From: Terriglobia bacterium
GTDB taxonomy: Bacteria; Acidobacteriota; Terriglobia; Bryobacterales; Bryobacteraceae
NCBI GenBank assembly: GCA_020073305.1
Contig: JAIQFK010000032.1
Span: 1-64,000 of the forward strand
Length of the DNA stretch: 64,000 nt
Reading direction: 5' to 3'
A program made the translations under genes and the position numbers. Position 1 is the first letter of the stretch. Every line of letters starts with the position of its first letter. The notes beneath the pieces were generated by a model. That model was given only the letters and a program-made list of their open reading frames with translations. It was not told the DNA's origin and searched no databases. Positions 56,651-64,000 of the stretch are shown in pieces.

Positions 56651-57247
56651 CTACTTCAGGACGAGGTCGCCGGCGCCGACGTGCGCATGGAGGCGGTACT
56701 TGCCCGACGCATTGTCCTTGTCGAAGCTGCGAAAGAGGCCGTCCTTCGTGACACCGAATGCCGAGGCGACCAAATCACCGGCGTACACCGACGCATCCGC
56801 GTGCTTGTAGTCGGCAGGATTGCCGACAAAGATGGTCAGATCCCCGGCATGGATTTCAACGTCCTTGTCGCCCGTGACCCCGGAGACACTCACGTCCCCG
56901 GCAGGCGAGCGGACAAAAAGGTTCGAGTTCTTAGGGACCTCGATCCGCATGCGGACATCGCCGTTCGGCCCGCCCAGGATGCTCAGATCCCCGGAGCTTC
57001 CGGCAGCCTTAAACTTGATGGCTATTCTTCCAGCGTCTTCATCCCGCTTGAGTTCGCAGGTAACTCGCAGAACCGGGGAGTCGATGCCGGTCACTTCGAT
57101 ATCGCCGGACCGGATCCTCATGTGGATCGCGCCGCCGGACTGAAACTTTGCCTCGAATGCCCGTTCGCAGGTACCCGTGATTTGACCGTACATCGCCAGA
57201 GGATAAGCTAGCAGGCACAGGCCAACCAGAGAGACTGAACTTTGCAT
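56651..57247 (-). CDS. Exported DUF4097-like beta protein
   Basis: 198 residues from the ATG at 57247; a GTG two codons earlier is possible. A signal peptide of about 22 residues is seen (core VSLVGLCLLAYPLAMYG). The remainder is short beta-repeat with alternating Gly-Asp turns (MRIRSGDIEVTGIDSP, VRSPAGDVSVSGVTGD, VEIHAGDLTIFVGN), the pattern of DUF4097/adhesin-like beta-helix proteins that often accompany acidobacterial regulators. It is convergent with the efflux operon, and its stop lies 10 bases from the OMF stop. Function is unknown. Confidence 0.7.
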   Translation of the reverse strand: MQSSVSLVGLCLLAYPLAMYGQITGTCERAFEAKFQSGGAIHMRIRSGDIEVTGIDSPVLRVTCELKRDEDAGRIAIKFKAAGSSGDLSILGGPNGDVRMRIEVPKNSNLFVRSPAGDVSVSGVTGDKDVEIHAGDLTIFVGNPADYKHADASVYAGDLVASAFGVTKDGLFRSFDKDNASGKYRLHAHVGAGDLVLK

Positions 57248-57327
57248 AGTCACATTACATAACGGAAAACGGCCTGCAGAAGTTCCCTTGCGGTATCCGT
57301 CTTATGGCAGCCTTCGCGCCTGGACCG

Positions 57328-57342
57328 TATACTAAAACTTCA
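57328..57342 (+). promoter_or_regulatory. Possible -10 box giving a leaderless peptidase mRNA
   Basis: TATACT at 57328-57333 ends eight bases before the ATG at 57342. If used, transcription would start at or within two bases of the ATG, and there is indeed no ribosome site. The -35 region is a poor match. Confidence 0.35.
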
Positions 57343-59411
57343 TGCCATCGAACCTTCCAGGAGCTTGGTTCGTCCTGAGTTTCGCGGCGGCATTGTCAGC
57401 CCAGCCGCCAACGACGCTTGGCGACCGGAAAGCAGCGCCCCTGTCGGAACTCCCTTATTCGCCAAGCCTTGACGTGACTTCCATGGACCGTTCGGTCGAC
57501 CCGTGCACCAACTTCTACCAATACTCGTGCGGCGGGTGGCTCAAAAGGAATCCGATTCCCGCGGATCAGGCACGGTGGGAAGTATACGGCAAATTGCAGT
57601 ACGAGAACGAACTGTTTCTGTGGGGCATCCTGGAGGAGGCCGCGAAACCTGTGGCTGGACGGAGCACAGAGCAGCAGAAAATTGGGGACTATTTCCAGTC
57701 CTGTATGGACGAAGCCGGAATCGAGAAGGCAGACGTCGCGCCGCTCGTGCCCGGCCTCGAGGCGATCGCGCAGTTGAAGTCGATCCGTGAGTTGGCGGAA
57801 CTGGTGGCCGAAGAACATCTGAACGGCGCCTCCACACTGTTCGGTTTCGGATCGAATCAGGACTTCGAAGACTCCCGCCGGGTGATTGCCTTTGCCGCGG
57901 CCGGCGGACTCGGGCTGCCTGACCGCGACTACTACGTGAAGGACGAGCTCCATATGCGGGAAATTCGCGAGAAATACGTTACCCACGTTGCCCGCATGTT
58001 CGAGTTGCTGGGTGATGACGCAAAGGCAGCACCCGCGGAAGCGCAGACGGTGATGGCCATTGAGACCGCGCTGGCGAAGGCGTCACTCACCCAAGTGGAA
58101 AGGCGGGATCCCTACAAGCTGTTCCACAAAATGACGCTGCCGCAGCTCAAGGCCGTTACACCCTCGTTCAACTGGGACCGGTACCTGGCCGCAACCGGCG
58201 CCCCAAGCATCACAGCCACGAATGTTATGGAGCCGGAATTCTACAAGGAATTACAACGGGAGCTGGCTTCGCAGGATCTCGCGCACTGGAAAGCCTACTT
58301 GCGCTGGCACCTGGCGCACTCCAAGGCTCGGTATCTGTCGTCGAGGTTCGTGAACGAGAACTTCGCATTCTATGGCAAGACGCTGCAGGGAATCGACCAA
58401 CTGCAACCGCGCTGGAAACGGTGCGTACAATACGTGGATCGCGACCTGGGTGAGGCGCTTGGCAAAGTGTTTGTGGAGAAAACGTTCGGTCCCGCGGTCA
58501 AGGCAAAAGCGTTGGAAGTGACGAAGCATATTGAGAACGCCATGGAAGACGAGATCAAGAGTCTGCCTTGGATGGGCGAGGAAACCAGGCAGCAGGCCCG
58601 GCTTAAGCTGCATGCGGTCGTCAACAAGATCGGCTATCCGGAGAAACAGCGAGACTACAGCTCGGTGCGGATCGCACGCGGCGATTTTCTGGGCAACGTA
58701 AACCGCGCAGCCACTTTCGAGACCCACCGCGACCTGGCAAAGATCGGCAAGCCGGTGGACCGGACCGAATGGGGGATGACGCCGCCGACCGTGGATGCGT
58801 ACTACAGCCCACAGATGAACGACATCAACTTTCCCGCGGGTGTCCTTCAGCCGCCGCTGTTCGATTTCAAAATGGATGATGCGCCCAATTACGGCAACAC
58901 GGGCGCCACCATCGGGCACGAGCTGACGCACGGCTTCGACGACGAAGGCCGGCAGTTTGACGCAAACGGAAACCTCCGAGACTGGTGGACGAAGAAGGAT
59001 GCCGAAGAGTTTGAGAAGCGCGCATCCTGTATTTCGGAGCAGTATGCGCAGTACACGGTTGTGGACGACATCAAGATCAATTCGAAACTGACGCTCGGCG
59101 AGGACGTTGCTGATTTAGGTGGGACGCTGCTGGCGTATAGCGCATGGAAAAGCATGACGCGCGAGCAGACACTGAAAGAGGCTGATGGGCTGACGCCCGA
59201 TCAGCGGTTCTTCGTCGGCATGGCACAGTGGTCGTGCGGGAGCGAGCGAGACGAAAGCAAACGCCTCAACGTGGTCACCAACCCGCACTCGCCCCCCGAG
59301 TACCGCGTCAATGGAGTTGTGGTGAACATGCCTGAGTTCGCGCGGGCGTTTTCGTGCCAGGCCGGCCAGCCGATGGTGAAAGAGAAAGAAAAGGTGTGCC
59401 GGGTGTGGTAA
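57342..59411 (+). CDS. M13-family zinc metallopeptidase (neprilysin/PepO-like)
   Basis: 689 residues, normal for the family. A signal peptide is present (core AWFVLSFAAALSA, then QPP). The M13 N-terminal domain starts at about 45 with SVDPCTNFYQYSCGGWLKRN. The zinc site HELTH lies at about residue 524 (TIGHELTHGFDDEGRQFD) and the third ligand Glu in LGEDVADLGG at about 586; the family C-terminal CRVW is the very last motif. It should cleave peptides in the periplasm or outside the cell. The gene stands alone, between a divergent exported protein and IleRS. Confidence 0.95.
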   Translation: MPSNLPGAWFVLSFAAALSAQPPTTLGDRKAAPLSELPYSPSLDVTSMDRSVDPCTNFYQYSCGGWLKRNPIPADQARWEVYGKLQYENELFLWGILEEAAKPVAGRSTEQQKIGDYFQSCMDEAGIEKADVAPLVPGLEAIAQLKSIRELAELVAEEHLNGASTLFGFGSNQDFEDSRRVIAFAAAGGLGLPDRDYYVKDELHMREIREKYVTHVARMFELLGDDAKAAPAEAQTVMAIETALAKASLTQVERRDPYKLFHKMTLPQLKAVTPSFNWDRYLAATGAPSITATNVMEPEFYKELQRELASQDLAHWKAYLRWHLAHSKARYLSSRFVNENFAFYGKTLQGIDQLQPRWKRCVQYVDRDLGEALGKVFVEKTFGPAVKAKALEVTKHIENAMEDEIKSLPWMGEETRQQARLKLHAVVNKIGYPEKQRDYSSVRIARGDFLGNVNRAATFETHRDLAKIGKPVDRTEWGMTPPTVDAYYSPQMNDINFPAGVLQPPLFDFKMDDAPNYGNTGATIGHELTHGFDDEGRQFDANGNLRDWWTKKDAEEFEKRASCISEQYAQYTVVDDIKINSKLTLGEDVADLGGTLLAYSAWKSMTREQTLKEADGLTPDQRFFVGMAQWSCGSERDESKRLNVVTNPHSPPEYRVNGVVVNMPEFARAFSCQAGQPMVKEKEKVCRVW

Positions 59412-59457
59412 CTCGACAACCTGGCGATTGTTGATCCAGTCCAACACTTCCACGAAC

Positions 59458-62400
59458 ATGTATCGGAGCGTACCCAGAGTACCTGACTTCCCTTCCATGG
59501 AGCGCGAGATTCTGCGCTTCTGGCAGGAGAACCGCATTTTCAACAAGCTGCGCGAGCGGACGGCGAATGGCCCGCGCTGGTCGTTTCTCGACGGACCGAT
59601 CACGGCGAACAACCCCATGGGGGTGCACCACGCCTGGGGCCGGTCACTGAAGGACATGTACCAGCGCTACCACGCGATGAATGGTCATGCGTTGCGCTAC
59701 CAGAACGGGTTTGACTGCCAGGGCTTGTGGGTGGAAGTCGAGGTCGAAAAGAGTCTGGGCCTGCAGACGAAGCGGGAGATTCGCGACTACGGCATCGAAA
59801 AATTCGTGCGTGCCTGCAAAGAGCGCGTGCTGACATTCGCCGCGCGGCAGACCGAGCAGTCTGTACGCCTGGGCTATTGGTGCGACTGGGACGACCCCAG
59901 CGTGCTCCTCGCGTTGCGCGACGCGCTGGCCGATGGCGACCGGGTGCTGACGGCGAAACTACCCAGCGGCCATACCGAGACGGCGCGTGCCAGCGAAATC
60001 ATTCGAAAGCTGGGTTCGGCGGAGTATGGCGGCAGCTACTTTACCTTCTCCGACGAAAACAATTACACCATCTGGACGTTTCTCAAAAAGTGCCACAAGG
60101 AAGGTTTCATCTATCGCGGGCACGATGTGATGCCATGGTGCGGGCGCTGCGGCACCGGGCTTTCACAAATGGAAGTGGCCGAAGGCCGCCGCATCACGAC
60201 ACACACATCGGTTTTCGTGCGGTTCCCTGTCAAAGGTAAGGAACGGGAAGCGCTGCTGGTCTGGACAACCACCCCGTGGACGCTGACGTCGAACGTTGCC
60301 GTCGCCGTAAATCCGGATATGAACTATCTGAAGGTCCGGCACGGCGACTGGACATATTACGTGGCCGAGGCGAACTTCGAGCGCGACCGAGTTCAGGACC
60401 TGCAAGTGGAAGGCAAGCACGAGACGCACAAGCTGCCTTCCATTCGCACGATCCTCAAGGGGAGTGGTCCTGTTGAAGTGCTGGGGGAGATTCGCGGGCG
60501 CGATCTGGTGGGTCTCGAGTACACAGGACCGTTCGATGAGCTTCCCGCACAGAGAACCGCGGGCGGCCTTTTTCCTTACGGCATGACCGGAGGTGGAAGG
60601 ACCGCCGCGGAATCGCATCGCGTCATCGCCTGGAATGCGGTGAGCGAAGCGGAGGGAACCGGCCTGGTCCACATCGCCCCAGGCTGCGGCGCCGAGGACC
60701 AGCAGTTGGGCAAAGAGAATGAGCTACCGTTCATCGCGCCGCTGGATGAGAGCGCGGTGTTCCTGCCTGACTTCGGGCCATTCACCGGACGCAACGCGAA
60801 CCAGGTGGCCGACGACGTCGTTGCGGCGTTGAAGGCCGCGGGATTTTTGGTCGCTCGCGAGCGCTATCCGCACGTTTACCCGCATTGCTGGCGTTGTAAA
60901 GAGGAACTGGTCTTCCGGCCCGTGGACGAGTGGTTTATCCGCATGGACTGGCGGGATCGTATCCAGCGTACCGTGCCGGACATCAAGTGGATTCCCCCTG
61001 AGGGAGAAGCCCGCGAGTTGGACTGGCTGCGCAACATGAGCGATTGGATGATCTCCAAGAAGCGTTTCTGGGGGCTCGCCCTGCCCATCTGGGTTTGCGA
61101 ACAGTGTGAGCACTTCACGGTGATCGGCAGCCGCGAGGAACTGAAGACCCGGGCCGTGGAAGGCTGGGAAGCTTTCGACGGCAATTCGCCGCACCGGCCT
61201 TATATCGACGCAGTCAAGATCCGCTGTGAGAAGTGCGACGGCCTTGCCTCTCGCATCGCGGATGTGGGCAACCCATGGCTGGATGCTGGCATTGTGCCCT
61301 TCAGCACGATGCGTTACTCGACCGACCGCGCGTACTGGGAGAAGTGGTTCCCCGCCGACCTGGTGCTGGAGAGTTTCCCCGGCCAGTTCCGGAACTGGTT
61401 CTATTCCATGCTCGCCATGAGCGCCATGATGGAGAACCGCGCTCCCTTTAAGGCTCTTCTGGGCCATGCTCTGGTCCGCGATGCGCGTGGAGAGGAGATG
61501 CACAAGTCAAAGGGCAACTCCATCGCGTTCGATGAAGCCGCGGAGGCGCTGGGCGCCGAGGTGATGCGCTATATTTACGCCGAGCAGAAGACCGTACAAC
61601 ACCTCAACTTTCCCGACTTGCACCCATCCGCCAGTGCGGGCCAGACCATGGATGCCGATGCGCGGCGCAAGTTGCTGACTTTTTGGAACTGCTACAGCTT
61701 CTTCGTCATGTACGCCACGGCCGATGGGTGGAAGCCGGGCGGCCCGTCGCTGGCCGTCACCCATGAACTGGACCGCTGGGTTCTGAGCCGGCTGCACCGT
61801 CTGGTGGATGCCGCGCACAACGCGTTTCAGAACTACGAACACTACCGGCTGATCGAAGCCTTCCAGATCTTCGACGACGAGTTTTCGAATTGGTATTTAC
61901 GGCGGTCGCGCCGCCGCTTCTGGAAAAGCGAGGCCGATGCTTACCAGACGCTCTACACGGTACTGACGACTGTAACGCGCGTCATGGCGCCGGCGCTGCC
62001 GTTCCTCACGGAGGAGATTTACCAAAACCTTGTGCGCTCGGTGGACCCATCGGCTCCGGAATCCGTCCACTTGACCTCCTATCCGCAAGTGGAAAAGTCC
62101 CTCATCGACGAGGTCCTGGAGCAGAGCATCGAAACCGTTATCCGGATCAAAAATCTGTCCTTAAATCTGCGCACCCAGAGCAAGGTCAAAATCCGCCAGC
62201 CGCTGAGCACGTTGTACGTCCGGCCGAAGGACGCCGGTGACAAGCGTGTGCTCGAAAACCCTGACTACGCGTCGCAGATTTTAGAGGAGGCCAATCTCAA
62301 GAAAGTGGTCCTGATCGAGGACGAGGCCACGCTGGTGAAAGTGCGTTTGAAACCGAACGCCAAAAAGTTGGGCCCGCGGGCCGGCAAGCACTTGAAGGCG

Positions 62401-62850
62401 ATTGCACAGGCCCTGGAGCAGGCTGACCCGAAGCAGATTTCGATGGGTGGGACTCATACCCTCGAAATCGAGGGGCAGGCATTTGAACTGGCGTCAGACG
62501 ATATTCTGCTTTCCTACGAAGGTCCCGACCACCTGAAATGCAGCCTGGAACAAGGGACGTTTATGGCGCTGGACACCACGCTTACGCCGGAACTCTTGCA
62601 GGAGGGACTCGCCCGAGACTTTAACCGCCTGATTCAGGACCAGCGGAAAGCCCTGAACCTGGATATCTCTGACCGGATTGTGGTCAGCTACTCGGCGCCA
62701 CCAAGGATCACAGAGGCGATTACGGCGCATGAGGCCTATCTGCGCAACGAGCTACTTGCCGAGAAGTTGGAACCGAGCGCACCGCAGAACGGCGCTGCCA
62801 GACTCTCCCTGAGCGGGGAAGAAATCTTCGTCACCGTCACACGCGTTTGA
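59458..62850 (+). CDS. ileS: Isoleucyl-tRNA synthetase
   Basis: About 1130 residues from the ATG at 59458; a TTG ten codons upstream is possible, and neither has a strong ribosome site. It is a class I synthetase of the long, eukaryote-like IleRS kind: a HIGH-type PMGVHHAWGR at about residue 52, editing domain (about 225-450), PWTLTSNVAVAVNPD, the WFIRMDWRDR region, and the KMSKS-type MHKSKGNS at about 680. The anticodon-binding and C-terminal domains follow (LTEEIYQNLV, RTQSKVKIRQPLSTLYV). An extra segment of about 46 residues at 59893-60030, between WCDWD and SYFTFSDENNYTIW, is absent from the IleRS sequences I recall. It charges tRNA-Ile in the cytoplasm and is essential. Long IleRS of this kind can confer mupirocin resistance; the context says housekeeping. 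Confidence 0.93.
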   Translation: MYRSVPRVPDFPSMEREILRFWQENRIFNKLRERTANGPRWSFLDGPITANNPMGVHHAWGRSLKDMYQRYHAMNGHALRYQNGFDCQGLWVEVEVEKSLGLQTKREIRDYGIEKFVRACKERVLTFAARQTEQSVRLGYWCDWDDPSVLLALRDALADGDRVLTAKLPSGHTETARASEIIRKLGSAEYGGSYFTFSDENNYTIWTFLKKCHKEGFIYRGHDVMPWCGRCGTGLSQMEVAEGRRITTHTSVFVRFPVKGKEREALLVWTTTPWTLTSNVAVAVNPDMNYLKVRHGDWTYYVAEANFERDRVQDLQVEGKHETHKLPSIRTILKGSGPVEVLGEIRGRDLVGLEYTGPFDELPAQRTAGGLFPYGMTGGGRTAAESHRVIAWNAVSEAEGTGLVHIAPGCGAEDQQLGKENELPFIAPLDESAVFLPDFGPFTGRNANQVADDVVAALKAAGFLVARERYPHVYPHCWRCKEELVFRPVDEWFIRMDWRDRIQRTVPDIKWIPPEGEARELDWLRNMSDWMISKKRFWGLALPIWVCEQCEHFTVIGSREELKTRAVEGWEAFDGNSPHRPYIDAVKIRCEKCDGLASRIADVGNPWLDAGIVPFSTMRYSTDRAYWEKWFPADLVLESFPGQFRNWFYSMLAMSAMMENRAPFKALLGHALVRDARGEEMHKSKGNSIAFDEAAEALGAEVMRYIYAEQKTVQHLNFPDLHPSASAGQTMDADARRKLLTFWNCYSFFVMYATADGWKPGGPSLAVTHELDRWVLSRLHRLVDAAHNAFQNYEHYRLIEAFQIFDDEFSNWYLRRSRRRFWKSEADAYQTLYTVLTTVTRVMAPALPFLTEEIYQNLVRSVDPSAPESVHLTSYPQVEKSLIDEVLEQSIETVIRIKNLSLNLRTQSKVKIRQPLSTLYVRPKDAGDKRVLENPDYASQILEEANLKKVVLIEDEATLVKVRLKPNAKKLGPRAGKHLKAIAQALEQADPKQISMGGTHTLEIEGQAFELASDDILLSYEGPDHLKCSLEQGTFMALDTTLTPELLQEGLARDFNRLIQDQRKALNLDISDRIVVSYSAPPRITEAITAHEAYLRNELLAEKLEPSAPQNGAARLSLSGEEIFVTVTRV

Positions 62851-62876
62851 TTGCGTCGAACTGTTCCGCGCGCGGC

Positions 62877-64000
62877 CTACTTTGCGCTGTCCAGATCCGC
62901 CACCACGAACCGCACCAGCGCCTCGAGCAGCGCGGCGCGGGGATAGCGCGAGTGATTCATGAGCTTCTGCAGTTCGCCATTGGCCACTTTGTCGAAGGGC
63001 AGCGCCACCGCCAGATGATCGGCGCGCGCCGCCCCCAGGTACTTTGCCCCGGGAACGATCGCGTCCCACTTAGTGAGTTGCGCATCGTTGGTGGGGTCGA
63101 AAACCGACAGTAACTCCTGAGCCCTAAGGAGCGCGGCGGAAGTATTGTCCTTGTCGGAAACCGCCACGATCGAGAAGGTAGGCACCACCGGGTCGGGGTA
63201 ACTGGCGAGAAATGCCTGGCGCACTTCGCGCTTGAGGCTCTTGAAGCCGGTCGAAAGATCGCCCTGGCACTTGCCCATGTTTTGGAACTTCGTCACCCAG
63301 CCGTTGATCTGCTCCGGGAGCGTGTCGGCGATGGGCGAACCGCCAGACGCGCCGGCCACGGTGATGAACGCCGCCACCGCATCGGCCGCGCCGTCTTCCT
63401 GTGCCAGCGCCACCTGCAAATCCGGCGCCCCTTTGCTATATCCCAACACGATGAATTTCCGCGGATCAGATTTCCGCTGATCCCGAAGATAGCCGGCAAT
63501 CATATGCGCATTCTCTTCGCAACTGCTGTTGGGCACGCCAAGTAAGTCGACTGACATCCCGTACTTCTCGCGCAGGTACTTCTGGCCTTCATCGAATGCT
63601 GGTGCATTGGAGGCGCACGAGCTGAGAATGCCGGGCACAATCAGCACCCGGTATTTCGTGGGTAAGGGCGGGAGCGCTGCGTCTTCCTTACCCGAATTTT
63701 CAAGATAATTGCCGCAGGCGCCCCATTCGCCCGTGTCGGGGTTGTGCTGCTTGAGCACGGAGCAGAACAGATCGGCGAACTTCAGACTGTTGTCCTGCGT
63801 ATCGGGCTGAAGGTAGATCACCAGCGTACGTCCGTCGGAGTGGAAGCCGCCTCCGGTCGCGGTTTTCGCCTCGGTGACCGGATTGGAAGGCGTCATGTAA
63901 TCCAGCTTGGCAACCAGACCGGTCTGCTGAAGACTCTGGCCGATGTAGTCGCGCTCGCCATCCACTGCCGGATCGATCTTGTGCGTGAGCTTGCCGTTGC
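62877..64000 (-). CDS. Alpha/beta-hydrolase-like protein, 5' end outside the window
   Basis: The frame is open to the window edge, so the start is not visible; at least 373 residues are encoded. Residues around YRVLIVPGILSSCASNAPAF give an oxyanion-type start of an alpha/beta-hydrolase, and KFIVLGYSKGAPDLQVAL holds the nucleophile elbow Gly-Tyr-Ser-Lys-Gly. A late His in ARADHLAVALPF is a candidate third triad member. The N-terminal part resembles a periplasmic or extracellular binding region (TLVIYLQPDTQDNS). Substrate is unknown. It is convergent with IleRS. Confidence 0.6.
   Translation of the reverse strand, partial: NGKLTHKIDPAVDGERDYIGQSLQQTGLVAKLDYMTPSNPVTEAKTATGGGFHSDGRTLVIYLQPDTQDNSLKFADLFCSVLKQHNPDTGEWGACGNYLENSGKEDAALPPLPTKYRVLIVPGILSSCASNAPAFDEGQKYLREKYGMSVDLLGVPNSSCEENAHMIAGYLRDQRKSDPRKFIVLGYSKGAPDLQVALAQEDGAADAVAAFITVAGASGGSPIADTLPEQINGWVTKFQNMGKCQGDLSTGFKSLKREVRQAFLASYPDPVVPTFSIVAVSDKDNTSAALLRAQELLSVFDPTNDAQLTKWDAIVPGAKYLGAARADHLAVALPFDKVANGELQKLMNHSRYPRAALLEALVRFVVADLDSAK

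Noticed and set aside
59893-60030. Intein in IleRS
   Set aside because: Too short, no Cys/Ser start and no His-Asn end; treated as an ordinary insertion.
1-64000. CRISPR array
   Set aside because: No regularly spaced repeats of 25-40 bases were seen; the only short-repeat cluster (34496-34667) has irregular spacing and 8-base units.

Overview
The window looks like a GC-rich soil bacterium, most likely an acidobacterium of the Solibacter/Bryobacter kind. This is inferred from gene content only: a beta-propeller sensor kinase, an AcrB-type RND operon, an M13 peptidase, paired citrate synthases of which one carries an HTH domain, and an ISL3 remnant. No rRNA or complete tRNA is present to confirm it.

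Layout. (1) Bases 1-13694, + strand: the tail-end part of a prophage or phage-derived element. It holds the 3' end of a minor tail gene, a beta-helix tail protein, a large tail-hub protein, a large tail protein with a TIM-barrel-like region, a tail fibre and a small late protein. A reverse-strand, lower-GC gene for a DUF4062/TIR-like protein with C-terminal helical repeats (6214-7719) sits between two tail genes like a moron. (2) Bases 13900-30857, - strand: a complete BREX operon. In transcription order it reads MerR regulator, a doubtful small ORF, small HTH protein, BrxE, BrxA, BrxB, BrxC, HipA-like kinase, PglX, PD-(D/E)XK-like protein, PglZ, BrxL. This mixes a type 6 marker (BrxE) with the type 1 terminal gene (BrxL) and adds a kinase and a putative nuclease. 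(3) Bases 31159-34514, + strand: a long-B prokaryotic Argonaute resembling Rhodobacter sphaeroides Argonaute, with a catalytically dead PIWI domain, overlapping an unrecognised 333-residue partner gene. (4) Bases 34496-39287: repeats, HTH protein, small phage-like protein, primase-like replication protein, small protein, excisionase-like HTH protein and a tyrosine integrase. This is a satellite- or island-like replication and integration module. (5) Bases 39454-41011: an HNH-type protein, an overlapping unknown gene with an Asn-x-x-Lys-His motif, and a tRNA 3'-end-like sequence that could mark an attachment site.

From about 41 kb the content looks chromosomal. There are two tandem broken ISL3 transposase fragments, a chemotaxis receptor, a frameshifted HTH-citrate synthase divergent from an intact citrate synthase across a perfect palindrome, and a two-component system (periplasmic beta-propeller sensor kinase and NarL-type regulator) directly ahead of an RND-MFP-OMF efflux operon. 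A DUF4097-like exported protein, an M13 metallopeptidase, isoleucyl-tRNA synthetase and a partial alpha/beta-hydrolase-like protein follow.

The most interesting part is 13.9-40.6 kb, where BREX, long-B Argonaute and a possible third defence pair sit next to one integrase. The Argonaute partner protein and the kinase inside the BREX operon are the best candidates for something not yet described.
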